Origin: Clostridia bacterium
GTDB lineage: Bacteria > Bacillota > Clostridia > Oscillospirales > Acutalibacteraceae
Length of the DNA: 59,216 bases
Direction of reading: 5' to 3'
Assembly (NCBI GenBank): GCA_017407755.1
Contig: JAFQVY010000022.1
Span: 1-59,216 of the forward strand
Shown: positions 58,887-59,216 of the stretch, in pieces
Layout: each line of letters opens with the position of its first letter
Numbering within the stretch: position 1 is the first letter of the stretch
Notes under the pieces: model-generated
What the model was told of the DNA's origin: nothing
Databases searched by the model: none
The model's input: only the letters and a program-made list of their open reading frames with translations
Program-made: the position numbers and the translations under genes

Positions 58887-59216
58887 ATGAAATTATCATC
58901 TTTTTTGCATTTTGCCGCCTTTGGTATCAAAACGATTCTTTTAAAAAAGAAAACGCCAATTCTTGGAACTGTAATTGTTACTGATAAATGTAATCTACAT
59001 TGTAAACACTGCTCTGTTAATAACATAACCGCCATTGTTCATCCATATAAACAAATTTGTCAGGAAATGCAGCAACTGTATGATATGGGAGTGCGCATTT
59101 TATTCTTTTGTGGCGGCGAAACATTTCTTTGGAAAGACGGTGGCCGATCACTTCGTGACTTGGTTGTCGAGGCAAAAGAAATGGGGTTTCTTATTGTCAA
59201 TGTGGTTACAAACGGC
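58887..59216 (+). CDS. Radical SAM protein, N-terminal part (runs off the window)
   Basis: 110 residues visible from ATG 58887 (AAAGAGG six bases upstream; an ATG at 58881 is too close to that site). The [4Fe-4S] cluster motif is TDKCNLHCKHCS (C-x3-C-x2-C, about residues 35-42), and FFCGGETFLW gives the GGE SAM-contact motif (about 75-84). Family members make radicals from S-adenosylmethionine for peptide or cofactor modification. The C-terminal part that would indicate a SPASM domain or substrate is outside the window, so the reaction is unknown. Confidence 0.9.
   Translation, partial: MKLSSFLHFAAFGIKTILLKKKTPILGTVIVTDKCNLHCKHCSVNNITAIVHPYKQICQEMQQLYDMGVRILFFCGGETFLWKDGGRSLRDLVVEAKEMGFLIVNVVTNG

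Overview
The window looks like a low-to-moderate G+C, spore-forming, fibre- or starch-degrading Clostridia chromosome, probably of the Ruminococcaceae/Oscillospiraceae type. This rests on: a Gram-positive dcw (division and cell wall) cluster; SpoVT; a T-box leader; YlxM-Ffh, YqzL-RecO and MutS2; near-consensus sigma-A promoters; and two secreted type I dockerin proteins carrying CBM26-like starch-binding modules. The species assignment is inference.

Layout. (1) 1-3.3 kb: the end of a tyrosine recombinase, then a leftward BlaI / M56-peptidase (BlaR1-like) / membrane protein / lipoprotein operon with a clear BlaI operator, and tRNA-Trp. (2) 3.4-11.9 kb: HIRAN protein, exonuclease III, an ECF sigma with its membrane partner, a Na/Pi cotransporter, an acyltransferase, a PhoP/PhoR-like two-component system and a CarD-family regulator. 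(3) 12-17.9 kb: a 1579-residue secreted multi-modular glycosidase with an internal dockerin, and a membrane protein. (4) 18-21.5 kb: serC-serA and fructose-bisphosphate aldolase, separated by a small repeat cluster. (5) 21.6-26.2 kb: a T-box leader in front of a fused HTH-cupin-acyl-CoA ligase, then a non-catalytic starch-binding dockerin protein. (6) 26.4-32.6 kb, leftward: phoH, ybeY, dgkA, era, yqzL, recO, mutS2. (7) 32.8-41.5 kb, rightward: ylxM-ffh-rpsP-khpA, a leucine-rich-repeat (LRR) surface protein, rimM-trmD, HPr, uvrC-rsmD-coaD and a coiled-coil protein. (8) 41.6-53.9 kb: dcw cluster mraZ-rsmH-ftsL-like-PBP(PASTA)-small Mur-like protein-mraY-ftsW-murG-murA-ftsQ-ftsZ, without murE, murF, murD, murC or murB. 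(9) 54-55.5 kb: an ornithine cyclodeaminase-like gene and spoVT. (10) 55.6-58.8 kb: an AT-rich, apparently acquired island with a Phd/YefM-like small protein and a single-chain nuclease-methylase-specificity enzyme, bounded on the right by a decayed AbrB/SpoVT gene copy. (11) The right edge holds the start of a radical SAM gene.

How the genes work together. Regions 6-8 form the housekeeping core: ribosome maturation, SRP, DNA repair, peptidoglycan precursors and divisome. Regions 3 and 5 are the polysaccharide-degradation accessory part, where secreted starch-binding proteins would dock onto a cohesin scaffold encoded elsewhere. The PhoPR-like pair and the Na/Pi transporter plausibly form a phosphate-response module, since Pho-box-like repeats precede the transporter. 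The most unusual items are the T-box in front of a fused HTH-cupin-acyl-CoA ligase, the antitoxin-like plus R-M-S island next to spoVT, the long hairpin that buries the spoVT ribosome binding site, and the Mur-ligase-like remnant in the dcw cluster.
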